Source: Alphaproteobacteria bacterium (GTDB lineage: Bacteria; Pseudomonadota; Alphaproteobacteria; Caulobacterales; Parvularculaceae). From it: a DNA stretch of 64,000 bases. Positions within the stretch are counted from its first letter, which is position 1; each line of letters opens with the position of its first letter. A model generated the notes under the pieces. It searched no databases and was not told where the DNA came from. It saw nothing but the letters and a program-made list of their open reading frames with translations. Where the stretch lies: NCBI GenBank assembly GCA_030433215.1, contig JAUIMC010000007.1, positions 62,001-126,000 of the forward strand, read 5' to 3'. The position numbers and the translations under genes are program-made. This document shows, piece by piece, positions 24,797 to 33,373 of this stretch.

Positions 24797-25426
24797 CTAG
24801 CCGCGGCGGCGGGCTTTCGCCTTCGCCATCAGGCGCTCGACCTCGCGCCGGATCGCCTCGTCGTCGGACGCGGACGGCACGTCATTGGCGTCGAGATAAC
24901 ATTCAAGCGCGTCGAGAATGATCGCCTGGCAGGACATTTCAAGATCGCGGGATGCGAGCTTCAGCCGCACAAGATCGCGAGCCGGCATGCGCAAGGTGAC
25001 GATGGCCTTGCGCGCCAGAACGCCGGTCGGCGGCGTTCCGGATGCAGGCCGCGGGCGCGGCGCCGCGCGTCCGCCCGGCAAGGTCCAGGCGTCCGGCGCG
25101 TCATGCGCAGCGCGCGGACGCGCCGCAGAAGAATGAACCAACCGCACGGAGGGCGCGCGCCCGTGGGTGTCGCCGCGCGGCCGCGCCTTGTTCTCAGGAG
25201 ACAGCGATCCGATCGCCTCTTCGCCTACCGAACTCGGCGCCCCCGGGCTGTTCGCCGGACGCATGGGGCGCATGTCGATATCGACGCCCTCATGCGCGAC
25301 GGCGTCCACCGCCGGCAACGCCTCGCCCTTCCGCGCAAGCAGGCTCGAGGTCAGCGAGGCGAAACCGCCACTGCCGCCGGAGCCGCCATTATTGGCGGGG
25401 GGAGTGTTCGGTGCATATGCGTTCAT
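24797..25426 (-). CDS. Ribbon-helix-helix-like partner of orphan ParA
   Basis: A 209-residue protein in two parts. Residues 1-130 are low-complexity and probably disordered (NTPPANNGGSGGSGG, many Pro, Ala and Arg). Residues about 140-209 form a compact domain: KAIVTLRMPARDLVRLKLASRDLEM, then ILDALECYLDA, which fits a ribbon-helix-helix DNA-binding fold, ending in a basic MAKAKARRRG. The start overlaps the ParA stop by four bases, so the two are co-translated. By analogy with plasmid ParA-ParG/RHH pairs it may stimulate the ATPase and bind DNA or a cargo; this is inference. Confidence 0.68.
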   Translation of the reverse strand: MNAYAPNTPPANNGGSGGSGGFASLTSSLLARKGEALPAVDAVAHEGVDIDMRPMRPANSPGAPSSVGEEAIGSLSPENKARPRGDTHGRAPSVRLVHSSAARPRAAHDAPDAWTLPGGRAAPRPRPASGTPPTGVLARKAIVTLRMPARDLVRLKLASRDLEMSCQAIILDALECYLDANDVPSASDDEAIRREVERLMAKAKARRRG

Positions 25427-26139
25427 TGCGCCGCCCGTCTTCCAAAGACGCGATTGTGAGGATTGCTCGCGGCGTTGCCGCCTTCGTCCTGGCGATAGCC
25501 GCCATCGGCCCTTTGCAGACGTTCATAGAGATAGGTCCAGAGCGCCGAGACTTCCTGCGCCGACTGGCAGAAAGGATCGATCTCCATCACCGTGCGCCCG
25601 TCGATCATCGCTGCGGCGAAATCGACGCGGTGATGCACCGTGACCGGCGCCACCGTGCCGTGTTGCGACAGCGCGACCGCGGCTTCCGAGGTGATGCGCG
25701 CGCGCTGGGTCGCGCCGTTGACGACAAAGATCAGGGGCTTGCCGCGCGCCTCGGCGATATCGACCGTGGGGCCCACGGCGCGCAGATCGTGCGGGCTCGG
25801 GCGGGTCGGCGCGACGACGATGTCGGCGAAGCTGACGACCTCGGAGATCGCGCGCGTCACCGCCGGCGGCGTATCGATGACGACCAGCCGGAACCCTTCT
25901 TCGCGGGCCGAGTCGAGATCGTAAAAAAGATTGGAGAATACCGATTGAATAAAGGCCGGCTGAGGGTCTTTACGCACGTTCCACCACTTCGCCAGCGAGC
26001 CTTGCGGGTCGGTGTCGATCAGCGCCACGGGGCCGGCCCCCTGGCGCTCCGCCTCCACCGCAATATGGCCGGACAAGGTTGTCTTGCCCGAACCGCCCTT
26101 TTGCGATGCGAAAACGATTACACGCATCGATGACAGCAT
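25423..26139 (-). CDS. ParA-family ATPase (orphan)
   Basis: A 238-residue ParA/MinD-type ATPase. The deviant Walker A motif QKGGSGKTT (about 13-21) carries the signature lysine; LIDTDPQGS and VVIDTPPAV are the A' and B motifs. It lacks the N-terminal HTH of type Ia ParA. ATG 26139 has GGAGGG four bases upstream; ATG 26127 is the alternative. No ParB, parS array or replication gene is nearby; the adjacent gene is RHH-like. Such orphan ParAs position plasmids, chemoreceptor arrays, carboxysomes or polar structures; the cargo here is unknown. Confidence 0.88.
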   Translation of the reverse strand: MLSSMRVIVFASQKGGSGKTTLSGHIAVEAERQGAGPVALIDTDPQGSLAKWWNVRKDPQPAFIQSVFSNLFYDLDSAREEGFRLVVIDTPPAVTRAISEVVSFADIVVAPTRPSPHDLRAVGPTVDIAEARGKPLIFVVNGATQRARITSEAAVALSQHGTVAPVTVHHRVDFAAAMIDGRTVMEIDPFCQSAQEVSALWTYLYERLQRADGGYRQDEGGNAASNPHNRVFGRRAAQ

Positions 26140-26307
26140 GCGCCCTCCGAAAAACCTGTCAAAACGCCCATAGGCCGCCAGCGAATGATGCAGGACGCGC
26201 GTTAACGCGTCGCGTTAAAGGCAACGACAATTTTCATTAAATTTGAGGGATAGCGGGGCCCCTGCACTGAGAGGCGCGCGCGGCGCCGGCGAGCCGGAAA
26301 GCCGGGC

Positions 26308-26352
26308 AAAAAAAAGCCGGCGGCAACCTAGATACGCAAGGCCGCCGCCAGC
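26308..26352 (-). terminator. Intrinsic terminator after DUF2336 gene
   Basis: On the minus strand GCTGGCGGC (26352-26344) pairs with GCCGCCGGC (26324-26316), with one G-U pair and a 19-base loop, followed by eight T residues (26315-26308). It lies 50 bases past the DUF2336 stop and separates that gene from parA. Confidence 0.75.
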
Positions 26353-26403
26353 AAAACCAGTGATACCGCAAAGCTGCTAAAAGAGGCTTAAGAGCCGCCG
26401 CTT

Positions 26404-27639
26404 TTATGAAAAGTCGGGCATGTTGTCCGACAGGCCGCTCATGTCGTTGATATTGATCTCTGACTGCAGCAGCGCCATCAGGCGGGTGATATGGGCGATG
26501 CGCGGATTGGTGTCCCAGTCCCAGTAGCGCAGGACGGCGCGCGAGAAATCCCGCGCCATGGAATCGAAAATGGCGAGCAGATAATCGGCGCGCGCCTCAG
26601 CCTCCTCGCCCTCGGCGGTGTCGGTTAAGAAGCCGTAAAAATCGTCACGCGCCACGCCGAGGCTCTTGCACAGGACCGCGAAAGGCTCCCCGCCGGGATC
26701 GCGCAGAATGCGGCTTGAAAGATCGCGCGACACGCCGCCGATCATGGCGACGGCGTCGATGATTTCCTGGGCGGGATATTTGCAGGCCGCGGCGAGCGTG
26801 CGTTTCACCACATCCATAGAGACCGGCTCGCCATTGACGCCGCGCGGGCGGTGACGGCGTTCGGAAAGGGTCAGGATGTCCTTGACGACCGTATCGTTGT
26901 CGCCGCCGCGGAAAACCCGCGGGTAAAGATCGGCGAGCGCGTCCTGAATGACGCCGCGGTCGAGAGCGAAACGCGTCAGAATGCGCCGGCGGCGTTCGGC
27001 GTCGACCCACCAGAACATAATGAAACCATGCGCAGGCTCGAGTTCGGGGCGGCGCAGAAGAAGCAGCTGCACGTCCCTGTTGGCCGAACTGAGGGCGACG
27101 ATCCGGTTCACCGCATTGGGCGAAAGCGTGCATTCCTCGCGCTTCAGGATGAGTTTGCAGACATCCATCTCGTCATAGATGAGACAGGCGTCGGCGACCG
27201 CCGTGGTCAGATCGAGCCGGCGCGCAATCATCAGGCGGTGCGCCATAGTTCCGTCCCGCGCCGCCTCGATCAGCAGCGCTTCGGGCAGGGATTCGGCGTT
27301 CTGGGCGATCTTTTCCGCCACCGCCGGTTCGTCGAGAAGCAGCATGCGCACAAGCGCCGTCGGGCATTCGGGGACCCGGGCGATGCGCTGGGCGACCTCC
27401 ATGCGGATATCTTCTTCGACCTTGTCGAGGACATGCAGGAGAATGTCGGCGGCGAGAGAGCGCTCATTGGAGGACAGCTTGCCCGCAGGCAGGGCCACGA
27501 TATCGGTCAATTTGCGCACCAGCAGCGTGCGCACGGTGGGGCCCGACGCCGTCAACGGCGTCAGCATGGTCTCGGCGTCCGGCAGCGGCCCGGCGGAGCG
27601 GGGCCGGACGTCCTCGTCATCGGCGTCGAATTCATTCAT
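26404..27639 (-). CDS. DUF2336 domain-containing protein (second copy)
   Basis: A 411-residue helical-repeat protein of the DUF2336 family: MEVAQRIARVPECPTALVRMLLLDEPAVAEKIAQ and LEPAHGFIMFWWVDAERRRRIL blocks are typical. The N-terminus (MNEFDADDEDVRPRS) is acidic. The start is uncertain between ATG 27639 and TTG 27666; ATG is chosen. It is separated from parA by a strong terminator, so it is probably a single-gene transcript. Its function is unknown; it is distinct from the copy at 3548. Confidence 0.84.
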   Translation of the reverse strand: MNEFDADDEDVRPRSAGPLPDAETMLTPLTASGPTVRTLLVRKLTDIVALPAGKLSSNERSLAADILLHVLDKVEEDIRMEVAQRIARVPECPTALVRMLLLDEPAVAEKIAQNAESLPEALLIEAARDGTMAHRLMIARRLDLTTAVADACLIYDEMDVCKLILKREECTLSPNAVNRIVALSSANRDVQLLLLRRPELEPAHGFIMFWWVDAERRRRILTRFALDRGVIQDALADLYPRVFRGGDNDTVVKDILTLSERRHRPRGVNGEPVSMDVVKRTLAAACKYPAQEIIDAVAMIGGVSRDLSSRILRDPGGEPFAVLCKSLGVARDDFYGFLTDTAEGEEAEARADYLLAIFDSMARDFSRAVLRYWDWDTNPRIAHITRLMALLQSEININDMSGLSDNMPDFS

Positions 27640-27793
27640 GGCGTTGCGAATTCGCCTTTCCCTCAAACCCAGGAGTTGCGCCGGACCGTTGTAGCCGGAA
27701 CACCGTTAACGGGGGATTTCAGTTTATGGGCGAGTTTTCCAAGACCTGAGGGCTTGCGGCTGCTAAGCTCGCCGGCGCAGTTCTCAAGGATTG

Positions 27794-28129
27794 ATGCCCC
27801 CCGTGACTTTCCGCAACTTCCCGTCTCGCCGCCGTTTTCTCACCTTGCTGGCCCCCGCGGCCGGGCTGCTGGCCGCCGGCTGCGCGTCCGGCGGAAATCT
27901 CGCTGAACTGAGAGAATCCCCAGGTTTTACGGCGGGTTACGGCGATGGCTGCGCCACGGCGACGGAAGAGGACAAGAGCTTTTCGACCCGCACGGAGCGC
28001 GACCGCTACGCCTTCGAGAATGACGAGGCCTACCGGGCGGGCTGGCGCCAGGGCTATCTCGAATGCTCGACCCAGTCCCCGGAAGCCAGCGACGGCGGGC
28101 GCATTCTCGGCGAGCGCAACGAATATTAA
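27794..28129 (+). CDS. Small exported lipoprotein
   Basis: A 111-residue protein with a twin-arginine-like start (FPSRRRFLTLLAPAAGLLAAGCASGG) and a lipobox AAGC at about residue 31, so it may be a Tat-exported lipoprotein. The mature part has two motifs common in small alphaproteobacterial lipoproteins: FTAGYGDGCATATEED and NDEAYRAGWRQGYLEC, each with one cysteine, probably paired. Function unknown. AAGGA lies four bases before ATG 27794. It ends ahead of a bidirectional terminator shared with the TPR gene. Confidence 0.75.
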   Translation: MPPVTFRNFPSRRRFLTLLAPAAGLLAAGCASGGNLAELRESPGFTAGYGDGCATATEEDKSFSTRTERDRYAFENDEAYRAGWRQGYLECSTQSPEASDGGRILGERNEY

Positions 28130-28233
28130 CCGGCCAAACGCACCCCGGCGGGCGTCAGGCGCGCCCGATGGGGCCTTCAGGGGGCCAGGGCGCCTTCAGA
28201 GCGCTCCCAGGCACATAAGACCATCAACGGACA

Positions 28234-28268
28234 TGAAAAAAGGCGGCTCCTGAAGAGCCGCCTTTTCT
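28234..28268. terminator. Bidirectional intrinsic terminator
   Basis: AAGGCGGCTC (28240-28249) pairs with GAGCCGCCTT (28255-28264), 5-base loop, with an A-tract on the left and TTTTCTTT on the right. It closes both the small lipoprotein gene and the Ton-like operon. Confidence 0.88.
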
Positions 28269-28287
28269 TTGTGCAAGAGCACTATTC

Positions 28288-29829
28288 CTATTCGCCGGCG
28301 TCGGCCGGCGGCGGGTTCGACGGGCTCGGCGCGCCGCGTGCTTCCAGCGCCGCGCATTCCTGACGGCGGGCCTCTTCACGCGCCAGCTCTTCCTGGGAAG
28401 GTTCGCGCTGTTGCAGGTCGCGGATGCGCTGGTCGCGCTCGAAGCGGGCGATGTCGTCCCGGCAGAGCTCCATATTCTGCTGATAATCGAGACGCAGGCC
28501 GGTCCAGTAGGTGTCGACCACCGCGTCGATATAGGCGATCCAGTCGCGAGCCCGGCCGCGGGTGTTCTCGTAGTTCAGGGCGCGCTGGAACGCTTCCTTG
28601 GCGCTGGCCCAGCGGGCCGTATCCGAGGGGCCCGCCTGGCTAAAGCGCGCCGTGCCGAGCAGCAGCCAGGCATCGCCGGTGTCTCTTGCGTCCATGCCGC
28701 CCTTGTTGAGCGCGCTCTGCAAGGCGGTCTGGGCCGGCCCATATTGCTCGTCGGCGAGCAGCACCATGCCGAGGCGATAGGAAAGTTCGCCGTCGGAGGA
28801 ATTGCGGGCCGCTTCCTGAAGAATCGGGATCGACTTTTTATGTTCGCGCGCCTGGCTCCAGAGCTGGGACAGGAGAATGAGATTGTCCTGATCGCGGTCG
28901 ATATTGCCGGCGTTCATCTCGCGCTCAAGCAGAACGGCGCCGCGATAAGGATTGTCGAAGAAAGAATAATACTGAACGAGGGTCAGCATTTCCCCTTCGG
29001 TTTCCAGAAGACCCGCGCGATAGGCGACTTCCATGACCGAGAACGCGTCGCGGTCGCGGCCCATGGTCGAATAGATGGAGGAAAGCTGGGTCCAGAAACT
29101 TTTCGTTTCAGGCCAGTAATTCACCATCTGCTCGAGAAGCGGCGCGCGCTTCTGGTTGTTGTCGAGCTCCGCATAGACGAGGTTCAAAAGCTCGTAATAG
29201 CCTTTGCGCGGCTCCTCGCCCTGATTGGCCACGGCCTTTTCCGCCGGATCGAGCGCCGCGCGATAATTCGGCGGGGTGATCTGCGTATAGGCGGCGGCGA
29301 GCAGGTAATAGGCGCTCGGATCGACCTTGATGCCGCAAGTGGTCGCAAGCTCGATCCACTGATTGAGGCCGCGGATCGCGGTCTGGAAGTCTTCGAGCTG
29401 GAAGTTCAGCTGAGCGATGAAATAGCGAAGCTGGTTGTTGCGCGCCGGCGGCAGGCCGTTGGCGTCGAGCGCGGTCTGCATGTCCCGCATGCCGCCGCGG
29501 AAATCCTCGAGATTGATTTTGACGTTGGCCCGCAGCTCGTAAACGGTCGACCGCTCATAGGCGCTGAAGGAATCGCCGCGGCTCGAGATCAGCTCGTTAA
29601 AGCCCGCCAGGGCCTGTTGATACTGATCGTTCTGCATGAACTCGTAAAGTTCCTGAATCTCCTGGCCGATGCGCGGCGAGAGAGTCTTCGACGGGCCGTC
29701 CTCTTCCGTGGCGCATTGCGCCGGCTGCGCAAGCGCCGCCGTCGGCGCTGTCGCCGTCATCAGCGCGGCGGAAGCAGACGCCAGGGCCGAAAAATATAAC
29801 TTACGATAGTTCCCACGCATTTTTTTCAT
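28288..29829 (-). CDS. TPR protein of Ton-like operon
   Basis: A 513-residue periplasmic protein with a signal peptide (ALAQPAQ cleavage region) and many tetratricopeptide repeats between about 60 and 440 (for example AERSTVYELRANVKINLEDFRGGM, ELSYRLGMVLLADEQYG, AKEAFQRALNYENTRGRARDW). The tail is charged and Pro-rich. It is the last gene of a seven-gene operon with TonB, ExbB and ExbD components; TPR genes occupy the same place in some Vibrio and Shewanella TonB2-type loci (recollection). ATG 29820 is an alternative start. It probably links the Ton complex to an outer-membrane partner. Confidence 0.85.
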   Translation of the reverse strand: MKKMRGNYRKLYFSALASASAALMTATAPTAALAQPAQCATEEDGPSKTLSPRIGQEIQELYEFMQNDQYQQALAGFNELISSRGDSFSAYERSTVYELRANVKINLEDFRGGMRDMQTALDANGLPPARNNQLRYFIAQLNFQLEDFQTAIRGLNQWIELATTCGIKVDPSAYYLLAAAYTQITPPNYRAALDPAEKAVANQGEEPRKGYYELLNLVYAELDNNQKRAPLLEQMVNYWPETKSFWTQLSSIYSTMGRDRDAFSVMEVAYRAGLLETEGEMLTLVQYYSFFDNPYRGAVLLEREMNAGNIDRDQDNLILLSQLWSQAREHKKSIPILQEAARNSSDGELSYRLGMVLLADEQYGPAQTALQSALNKGGMDARDTGDAWLLLGTARFSQAGPSDTARWASAKEAFQRALNYENTRGRARDWIAYIDAVVDTYWTGLRLDYQQNMELCRDDIARFERDQRIRDLQQREPSQEELAREEARRQECAALEARGAPSPSNPPPADAGE

Positions 29830-29895
29830 CCTGCCGTCTCAACCCCTGATTGAAGCAGTCTCGGGTCCCGTCCGGCGACCCGGACGGAGCGGTTA

Positions 29896-30498
29896 TTAGC
29901 CATCCTGAAGGTTAAACGTAATGACCGTCTGCACGCCGCGACGCCATTGCGCCTGGTTGTCTACGATCTTCGGCTGATATTTCCAGCGCTCAACAGAGCG
30001 GATGGCGGCGCGGTTGAGACAGCTATTGGTGCTGTCCACCGCTTCGATATTGGTTGTCTGCCCGTCCGGCGTCACGTCGAACTGCACCATCACGCTTTCC
30101 GTCGCCGAGGCGCGCGACATGCAGCGCTCCGGATATTGCGGCGGAATGCGCACCAGCGGCTGGGCGTCGCGGTCCGGGTTGAAGCCCGAGCCGATATTGA
30201 GGTCCGCGTTGATTTCCGGGATCTGCGCGGAGACGCCGTCCAGCGCCGGGCGGTTCGACGGGTCGTTCACAGCCGGCGGCGGCGGCGGCGGCGCGTCGAG
30301 CGTCGGGCGTTTGAACTCGCGGTTGGCGTTGTTGAGATCCGAGTCCTCAATCTGTTGCGTAATCCGGATATTGACCGCGTCCTGCTCGTCTTCAAGACGC
30401 AGATCCGACCGGATCATCGCCGCCATGAAGAGGAACAGACCGCCGGTGACGATCACCGCGCCCGGAATGCCAATTAGCAAACGAAAGAGTGAGCCCAT
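29896..30498 (-). CDS. tonB: Energy transducer TonB
   Basis: A 200-residue TonB-family protein. One N-terminal membrane helix (LLIGIPGAVIVTGGLFLFMAAMI), a short Pro-rich span (LDAPPPPPPAVND) and a C-terminal domain with PPQYPERC, VQFDVTPDGQTTNIEAV and AIRSVERWKYQPK, the TonB signature. The periplasmic spacer is short, as in TonB2-type proteins. It transfers proton-motive energy from ExbB/ExbD to outer-membrane transporters. It sits 13 bases after the exbD copy 2. Confidence 0.9.
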   Translation of the reverse strand: MGSLFRLLIGIPGAVIVTGGLFLFMAAMIRSDLRLEDEQDAVNIRITQQIEDSDLNNANREFKRPTLDAPPPPPPAVNDPSNRPALDGVSAQIPEINADLNIGSGFNPDRDAQPLVRIPPQYPERCMSRASATESVMVQFDVTPDGQTTNIEAVDSTNSCLNRAAIRSVERWKYQPKIVDNQAQWRRGVQTVITFNLQDG

Positions 30499-30511
30499 CT
30501 TTATGCTCTCC

Positions 30512-30919
30512 TTAAACGTCTTCCGTCGAGACGGCGACGTCCGTCACGCCGGTCGCGCGAATTTGTTCAACGACTTCCACGAGAAGGCGGGTTTTCGATT
30601 CCGAGTCGGCCTGCACGACGGCGGTGCCTTTCGGGTTTTCGCGGCGAAGCTGTTCGACGACGGTCTTCACTTCCTCGAGCGCCACCTGCTCCTTGTTGAT
30701 CCAGATCTCGTCATCGGAAGAAATCGCGACGATGATCGAGGCGAGCTTGCGCTCGGTGGCCGAGACCGCGCCGGGCCGTTCGATTTCAACGCCCGGCTCC
30801 TTCACGAAGGTCGACGTCACGATAAAGAAGATCAGCATGATGAAGACGATGTCGAGCAACGGCGTCACGTTGACGTCTTCATCGCTTTCCGCCGTCTGAG
30901 ATATGTTCCGTCTCGCCAT
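30512..30919 (-). CDS. exbD: ExbD/TolR-family protein (second copy)
   Basis: A 135-residue ExbD protein with one helix: DVNVTPLLDIVFIMLIFFIVT contains the conserved Asp of the proton path, followed by a periplasmic ExbD/TolR fold (VEIERPG...IWINKEQVALEEVKTVVEQL). It lies 50 bases after the first ExbD gene. The two share the TPLLDIVFIxLIFFIVT segment but differ in the periplasmic part, so they may form a heteromeric stator pair. Confidence 0.92.
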   Translation of the reverse strand: MARRNISQTAESDEDVNVTPLLDIVFIMLIFFIVTSTFVKEPGVEIERPGAVSATERKLASIIVAISSDDEIWINKEQVALEEVKTVVEQLRRENPKGTAVVQADSESKTRLLVEVVEQIRATGVTDVAVSTEDV

Positions 30920-30969
30920 ATATCAATCCGCCTACAAACTAATGCCGGAATGCGCCAGGGCGCCGGCCG

Positions 30970-31389
30970 TTATTGTTGCTCTTTCTGGAGCGCCAGAGAC
31001 ACTCTGCCCATGGCGCCGCCGTCCTGCGCCTGGTCCATCACCTCGACCGCGACCCCGGATTCGGAATCGGGCGCGGCGCTGACCAGGACGACGCCCTGCG
31101 GTTCGCGAGCGATGAATTCCTGCACCACCGGCTTGACCGACGCGGGGTCGATGACGCGGACATTGTTGACGCGCACAAAGCCGTCTTCCTGAACCGCCAG
31201 CAAAAGCGCCGGGGGCGGCACTTGGTCCGGATTGTCTTCGCTGTCTTCCGGCGTTCTCACGTCGATCCCCTCTTCACGAAGGAAGGTCGCCGTGACGATG
31301 AAGAAGATCAGCAGAATGAAGACGATGTCGAGCAGCGGCGTGATGTTTACGTCCGCTTCGTCGTTCTGGTGGGTCGCTGTTTTTCTCAT
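30970..31389 (-). CDS. exbD: ExbD/TolR-family protein (first copy)
   Basis: A 139-residue ExbD protein: ADVNITPLLDIVFILLIFFIVTATF, then an acidic DVRTPEDSEDNPDQ segment and the periplasmic domain ending in VEVMDQAQDGGAMGRVSLALQ. It follows exbB by 7 bases. Ton operons normally need one ExbD; here two occur in tandem. Confidence 0.92.
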   Translation of the reverse strand: MRKTATHQNDEADVNITPLLDIVFILLIFFIVTATFLREEGIDVRTPEDSEDNPDQVPPPALLLAVQEDGFVRVNNVRVIDPASVKPVVQEFIAREPQGVVLVSAAPDSESGVAVEVMDQAQDGGAMGRVSLALQKEQQ

Positions 31390-31396
31390 CGCGTTA

Positions 31397-31930
31397 CTAC
31401 TCGATCAACAAGTCGTCAGAAATCTGACCGTTCGCTTTCTGGACGTTGCGGTCGAAAGCGTTGATGAAAATGAGCCCCGACAGGGAGGCGACAAGGCCCG
31501 CCATGGTCGGAATGGTCGCCTTGGAAATGCCGGCGGCCATGAGGCGGGCGTTGGAGGAGCCGGTCACGGCCATGACGTCGAAGACCTCGACCATGCCGGT
31601 CACCGTGCCAAGGAGCCCGAGAAGCGGCGTCACCGCAACCAGCGCCCGGATGACGTTGTTGAAGCGCGAAGCCTCCTGCGTCGTCTCCGAGATCAGCCGC
31701 TCGCGGACCGCATGGGCGTTCCAGGACTTGTGGTCCGAGCGCGCGGCCCAGGCCCGCTGCGCCCGCTTGGCGACGCCCGCATGAGCGCCTGTCCAGTACA
31801 TCAGCCGTTCGATGATCAGCGCCCACATGAAGAAGGTGGTGCACATGATGATGACAAGGACATTGCCGCCGGCGTTGAGAAAGTCCATCAGCGCGTCATA
31901 TGCGATAGACGGGTTCAATAGCTCGGGCAT
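31397..31930 (-). CDS. exbB: ExbB/TolQ-family proton channel protein
   Basis: A 177-residue short MotA/TolQ/ExbB protein with three helices: VLVIIMCTTFFMWALIIERLMYW, then LVAVTPLLGLLGTVTGMVEVF and ISKATIPTMAGLVASLSGLIFI, the family core. It lies 42 bases after the TtpC-like gene and just before the two exbD genes. Confidence 0.92.
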   Translation of the reverse strand: MPELLNPSIAYDALMDFLNAGGNVLVIIMCTTFFMWALIIERLMYWTGAHAGVAKRAQRAWAARSDHKSWNAHAVRERLISETTQEASRFNNVIRALVAVTPLLGLLGTVTGMVEVFDVMAVTGSSNARLMAAGISKATIPTMAGLVASLSGLIFINAFDRNVQKANGQISDDLLIE

Positions 31931-31972
31931 CTCTCGAGACCCCTTTCCCTAGCGGGTTACGGGGCCGGGCTG

Positions 31973-33343
31973 TTAAGCCCGGCCGCCTTCAGCATGCTCA
32001 GCGATGATGCCGGCCGCCTGCTCTTCCAGGATTTGCGAAACGCGCTTGGAGGCGCCGGCCGCAAAGGCGTGGAGGAGAAGCAGCGGGATCGCCGCGACAA
32101 GACCCAGAACCGTGGTGACCAGCGCTTCGGAAATACCCGAGGCCATGATCTGCGGGTCGCCGGTGCCGAACAGCGTGATCGCCTGGAAGGTGTTGATCAT
32201 GCCGATGACCGTGCCGAGAAGGCCGAGAAGCGGGGCCACGGCGGCGAGCACCTTGACCAGATTGAGGCCGCCTTCGAGTTTCGGCACCTCTTTCAGGATG
32301 GCGTCGTCGAGTTTCAGCGCCACCGTCTCGACATCGCTCGAGGAGGTGTTCTCGTAAGCCAGCATGACGCGGCCCAGCGGGTTCGCCTTGGAGGCTTTCT
32401 TGCGGCGCACCTGCGCGCGCACGGCGCCGGCGGTCATCATCAGGGTCACCCATTTGTAGATGCCGATGATAATGCCGAGGATCGCGGCGGCGATGATGAC
32501 TTTACCGATGAAGCGGCCCTGATCGATACGTTCGCGCAGGGTCGGCGTCTCGACGACGAGGCCGAGCAGCGTGCCCAGCGACGGGTCGATGGCGCCTTTG
32601 ACGAAGCCGTCGCCGGTCGCATTCTCAACGCGGCTCGCCGCGCCGGTGATGTCGCCCGAAGGCTGACGCGCCAGGAATTTCAGCTTGCCGTTGTCATAGG
32701 TGAGGTATTTGCCGTTCGAGAACGCGACGAACGGGCCGATGCGGGTGACTTCCGCTTCGGCGGTTTCGCCGTCGGCCTGCACGATTTCCGACTGGAAGGT
32801 CGCGGTTTTGCCCTGCTCGGCCATCTGCTGGATCATGATTTCCCAGAGATCGCGAAGCTGGTCTTCGGTCGGCAGCTTGTCGGTCTGTGCAAGCTCGCGC
32901 AGCATCGAGCTGCGGCCGCCATACTGAGCGGAGATGAGCGAGCGTTCGACCTGGGCGTTGAGGTCGGCGGCGGCGGTGCGCGCGGCGCCGAAGAGTTCCT
33001 GGAATTCGCCCTGTTTGGAAGCCAGCTCCTGGTCGAGCTCGGCGATGGTTTCCTTGTTGGTTTCCATCACGCCTTCAAGGCGGGTGGATTCCTCAGCGGC
33101 CGCCGCAACCTGCTGGCGGACCTGATTGAGCAGCGCCTGCTGCTGATTGCGTTCGTTGCGGAAACGGTTGAGGCGCTCCTGGTTTTCCTGGCTGACTTCA
33201 GTGCGTTCCTGACGAACGGACTGAAGCACCTGATCCAGCGTCACCTGAGCGTTCGCAGAAGCGATGCCGCCCGCCTGAAAGTCCATGCTCGCCGCAGCAA
33301 CGCCAGCGATCAGGGAAAGAGAAGCAAGTTTGAAGAGTTTCAT
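31973..33343 (-). CDS. TtpC-like long ExbB-family protein
   Basis: A 456-residue MotA/TolQ/ExbB protein with a long periplasmic N-terminal part. A signal peptide is followed by a coiled-coil (about 38-140, many Glu, Gln and Arg heptads), a compact periplasmic domain (about 170-260), one helix (VIIAAAILGIIIGIYKWVTLM) and the channel core (LVKVLAAVAPLLGLLGTVIGMINTF, VTTVLGLVAAIPLLLLHAF). This matches TtpC, an extra component of Vibrio TonB2 systems. It follows the DUF3450 gene, 30 bases downstream. It would add a periplasm-spanning element to the ExbB/ExbD motor. Confidence 0.88.
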   Translation of the reverse strand: MKLFKLASLSLIAGVAAASMDFQAGGIASANAQVTLDQVLQSVRQERTEVSQENQERLNRFRNERNQQQALLNQVRQQVAAAAEESTRLEGVMETNKETIAELDQELASKQGEFQELFGAARTAAADLNAQVERSLISAQYGGRSSMLRELAQTDKLPTEDQLRDLWEIMIQQMAEQGKTATFQSEIVQADGETAEAEVTRIGPFVAFSNGKYLTYDNGKLKFLARQPSGDITGAASRVENATGDGFVKGAIDPSLGTLLGLVVETPTLRERIDQGRFIGKVIIAAAILGIIIGIYKWVTLMMTAGAVRAQVRRKKASKANPLGRVMLAYENTSSSDVETVALKLDDAILKEVPKLEGGLNLVKVLAAVAPLLGLLGTVIGMINTFQAITLFGTGDPQIMASGISEALVTTVLGLVAAIPLLLLHAFAAGASKRVSQILEEQAAGIIAEHAEGGRA

Positions 33344-33373
33344 GACCTGTAATTCCTTATAACCCGTGGTCGC

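Noticed and set aside
26200-26220. TTAA-N9-TTAA near parA as a CtrA site
   Set aside because: The spacer is nine bases, whereas CtrA boxes need seven.
31994-33352. A 452-codon plus-strand frame opposite the TtpC-like gene
   Set aside because: Shadow of a conserved ExbB-family gene; no ribosome site or domain.
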